From Chloroflexota bacterium (lineage in GTDB: Bacteria; Chloroflexota; Anaerolineae; UBA4142; SHND01), in the NCBI GenBank assembly GCA_016209205.1, contig JACQWQ010000020.1, positions 1-51,360 of the forward strand: 51,360 bases of DNA, written 5' to 3'. Position numbers and translations under genes: made by a program. Shown piece after piece: positions 49,559 to 51,360 of the stretch (its first letter is position 1; every line of letters begins with the position of its first letter). Below the pieces are notes generated by a model that made no database searches, was not told the DNA's origin, and was given only the letters and a program-made list of their open reading frames with translations.

Positions 49559-49993
49559 TCATTCTTCAATCGCGCGATCCAACTCGCCGAGCAAGTCAAG
49601 CAGCGCTTTTTGTTTTTCCGGCGCGAGTTTCTCGATTTGTTCGGCAATGATGCGGCTCTGTGCAGGCAAGACCTCTTGAATCAATGCTTTGCCTTTGGGC
49701 GTGAGATGAAGCATGTATGCGCGTCGGTCTTCGGGATCCGCGCGGCGCTCGACCAATCCTTGCTCTACCATGCGATCCATCAAACCACACACATTCCCTT
49801 TCGTCACCAGCAGACGGTCGGCGAGACATTGCTGCGTGATCCCTTCTTCACGATGCAGCTGCGCCAACACATCGAATTGTGGCAAGGTCAAATCGTATTC
49901 CGCGAGATGCGTGATTTCGCGCCGCTGCACCTTGTGATGAATGCGCATCAGATGAATCCACGCCAAAACACTTGCTTGCCGAGAGTTTGCCAT
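49559..49993 (-). CDS. MarR-family transcriptional regulator
   Basis: A 144-residue winged-helix regulator: LTLPQFDVLAQLHREEGITQ, QCLADRLLVTKGNVCGLMDRMVEQGLVERRADPEDRRAYM (recognition helix and wing), and a C-terminal dimer helix (LAPEKQKALLDLLGELDRAI). A Cys (Cys in NVCGLMD) lies in the recognition helix. MarR proteins respond to phenolics or oxidants. It leads the run toward yceI and the dioxygenases and resembles in context MhqR, the quinone-responsive repressor. A palindrome AGTATATACT overlaps its own promoter. Confidence 0.9.
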   Translation of the reverse strand: MANSRQASVLAWIHLMRIHHKVQRREITHLAEYDLTLPQFDVLAQLHREEGITQQCLADRLLVTKGNVCGLMDRMVEQGLVERRADPEDRRAYMLHLTPKGKALIQEVLPAQSRIIAEQIEKLAPEKQKALLDLLGELDRAIEE

Positions 49994-50032
49994 TTATGAA
50001 ACTGCTTTATTCGCCCCGCCGAAGATAGTTTA

Positions 50033-50060
50033 AGTATATACTATATTGGATGCTTGTCAA
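50033..50060 (-). promoter_or_regulatory. Promoter of the marR-like gene with overlapping palindrome
   Basis: On the minus strand TTGACA (50060-50055), a 16-base spacer, then TATACT (50038-50033). The palindrome AGTATATACT overlaps the -10 element, a usual site for MarR autorepression. Confidence 0.6.
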
Positions 50061-50072
50061 TACGCAAGCGGT

Positions 50073-50180
50073 GGTGATTACTCACAAGTGTTGGAAGGCA
50101 GCTGGACTGCCGTTCGGTGACGCGCAGGGCTTGTATGCCAAGCAAGCAACTTGCGCTGGAACAAGATGTGAGTGATCACC
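50073..50180. mobile_element. MITE-like element with GGTGATTACTCACA ends, second copy
   Basis: Inverted ends GGTGATTACTCACA and TGTGAGTGATCACC (13 of 14) around 108 bp, with inner palindromes GGCAG-CTGGA-CTGCC. The ends, length and inner-palindrome style match the element at 28613-28719; the centre differs. Confidence 0.78.
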
Positions 50181-50259
50181 CGAATGTATCGTCTGGTTGC
50201 AGTCACACTATTGATTTGGTAGAATCTTGCTGACACGTCTCTGATTAGCATCAACCATT

Positions 50260-51360
50260 ATGAACAAAACCTTCGCGCAGTCGCAAGACGAAATCGCGCG
50301 CCTTGTGAACGAGTTTCGCATTCATCGTCCCTTTTATTTCGCGACCGATTATAAAGAAGCACAAGCGCGGCAAGATTTGATTGACCCGCTCTTTATGGCG
50401 CTCGACTGGGACGTGCGCAATGATCAGCGCGTCGCGCCACAGCAACGCGAGGTGCTGCCGGAATTTGCGCTGGTCATCGAACGCCACAAGAAATCCGCCG
50501 ATTATTTATTTCGTTCCGGTCACGACAAGAACTTGTTTTTTGTCGAAGCGAAAAAGCCGGGCGTTCCCCTCAAAACCGACCCCGCGTCTGCGTATCAGGT
50601 TCGTCGCTATGGCTGGACCAAGAAACTCCCCCTTTCGATTCTTACCGATTTTGAAGAATTCGCCGTGTACGATTGCAACGCGCGCCCGTACGAAAAGGAC
50701 GCGGCGAGTGTGGCGCGCTTAGAGTATTACACCTATCAAGAATATCCCGACCAGTGGCGCAAGCTTTGGGATATGTTTTCCAGAGACGCGGTTTTGCAGG
50801 GCGCGCTCGACAAGTTCAGCGCGGCGGCAAAAACCAAACGGGGCACGCAACCGGTTGATGCGGAATTCCTGAAAGAGATCGAAGGATGGCGCGCGGCGCT
50901 CGCCAAGAATATCGCGCTGTTGAATCCGCGTCTTTCCTTGGACGATCTGAACGACGCGGTGCAGCGGACGATTGACCGCATTATTTTTCTGCGCATGGCG
51001 GAAGATCGCGGCACCGAAGAATATGGACGCTTGCAAACGCTCGCCAAACGCGACAACATCTACGCGGGACTGCTGGATTTTTATTATCAAGCGGATACGA
51101 AATACAATTCCGGCTTGTTTGATTTCAAAACCGATACGCTTGCGGCGGGCTTGAAAATTGACGATGACAAGTTGCGCGCGATTCTGCGCGACCTGTATTA
51201 TCCCAAATCGCCGTATGTATTTTCCGCGCTCGCGGCGGACACGCTGGGCAACGTCTATGAACAATTTCTGGGCAAGGTCATACGGCTCACCCCTGCCCAT
51301 CAGGCAAAGATTGAGGAAAAGCCCGAAGTAAAAAAAGCGGGCGGCGTCTATTACACGCCG
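50260..51360 (+). CDS. Type IIG-like restriction-modification enzyme, N-terminal part (cut by the window end)
   Basis: 367 codons open to the window end. The N-terminal nuclease domain has ADYLFRSGHDKNLFFVEAKKPG, with Asp and Glu-Ala-Lys as a PD-(D/E)XK site, then RRYGWTKKLPLSILTDFEEFAVYD. A helical linker (DDLNDAVQRTIDRIIFLRMAEDRG) leads to ...GGVYYTP, the start of a class I N6-adenine methyltransferase. This is the single-chain Eco57I/type IIG plan; the methyltransferase and specificity parts lie beyond the window. Start ATG 50260. It is the third restriction-modification locus in the window. Confidence 0.88.
   Translation, partial: MNKTFAQSQDEIARLVNEFRIHRPFYFATDYKEAQARQDLIDPLFMALDWDVRNDQRVAPQQREVLPEFALVIERHKKSADYLFRSGHDKNLFFVEAKKPGVPLKTDPASAYQVRRYGWTKKLPLSILTDFEEFAVYDCNARPYEKDAASVARLEYYTYQEYPDQWRKLWDMFSRDAVLQGALDKFSAAAKTKRGTQPVDAEFLKEIEGWRAALAKNIALLNPRLSLDDLNDAVQRTIDRIIFLRMAEDRGTEEYGRLQTLAKRDNIYAGLLDFYYQADTKYNSGLFDFKTDTLAAGLKIDDDKLRAILRDLYYPKSPYVFSALAADTLGNVYEQFLGKVIRLTPAHQAKIEEKPEVKKAGGVYYTP

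Overview
The window is a GC-rich bacterial chromosome segment of about 51 kb, probably from a metagenome-type Chloroflexota (Anaerolineae-like) genome. That placement is an inference from the XisH/XisI pair, the tandem-domain ThyX, the STAS/RsbW/SpoIIE-phosphatase module and the dense short-repeat content. No rRNA, tRNA or CRISPR array was seen. Most genes are housekeeping or accessory metabolism, but three restriction-modification loci and many palindromic or tandem repeats give it an accessory character.

Layout. 0.3-1.7 kb: methyltransferase with a XisI/XisH pair. 1.7-6.0 kb: alpha/beta hydrolase-acyl-CoA synthetase fusion, four-helix-bundle protein, and a two-subunit ThDP decarboxylase. 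6.3-9.8 kb: GH4 - GH13 - PIG-L deacetylase operon. 9.9-12.2 kb: secreted trypsin-like protease with a long leader, and a DMT transporter. 12.2-14.9 kb: uridine phosphorylase-like gene and an SPFH membrane-protein cluster. 14.9-18.2 kb: ThyX - HicB - glycoside hydrolase-like operon. 18.6-25.0 kb: partner-switching signalling genes (RsbW, STAS, SpoIIE/GAF phosphatase) with a restriction-modification pair lodged between them. 25.3-28.3 kb: small membrane protein, CapA-like lipoprotein, conserved hypothetical. 28.3-32.7 kb: a low-GC two-gene restriction-modification-like island with its own promoter. 33.2-41.9 kb: integral membrane protein, serine hydrolase, DUF937-like protein, maleylacetate-reductase-like dehydrogenase, a broken carboxylesterase and a PLP dehydratase. 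42.1-50.0 kb: ECF sigma factor with an AhpD-like partner, two VOC dioxygenases, an F420/NADP reductase-like protein, an esterase, a FrnE/DsbA-like oxidoreductase, YceI and a MarR regulator; the content resembles an electrophile/quinone stress cluster. 50.3 kb to the end: a third, incomplete restriction-modification gene.

The most distinctive points are these. (1) An in-frame UGA sits exactly at the first cysteine of the CPWC motif of the FrnE/DsbA-like gene, followed by a small hairpin with the geometry of a bacterial SECIS: a candidate selenoprotein or a fresh nonsense mutation. (2) 7-bp tandem repeats of several sequences fill gaps between genes, supply stop codons and have entered coding sequence in frame. 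(3) C/G homopolymers of 8-11 bp lie inside five genes. (4) Several MITE-like families are present, including two apparently identical 126-bp copies about 9 kb apart, one of which supplies the stop codon of yceI. (5) The low-GC methyltransferase/nuclease pair may be a little-described defence system. All calls come from reading the sequence; no database search was run.
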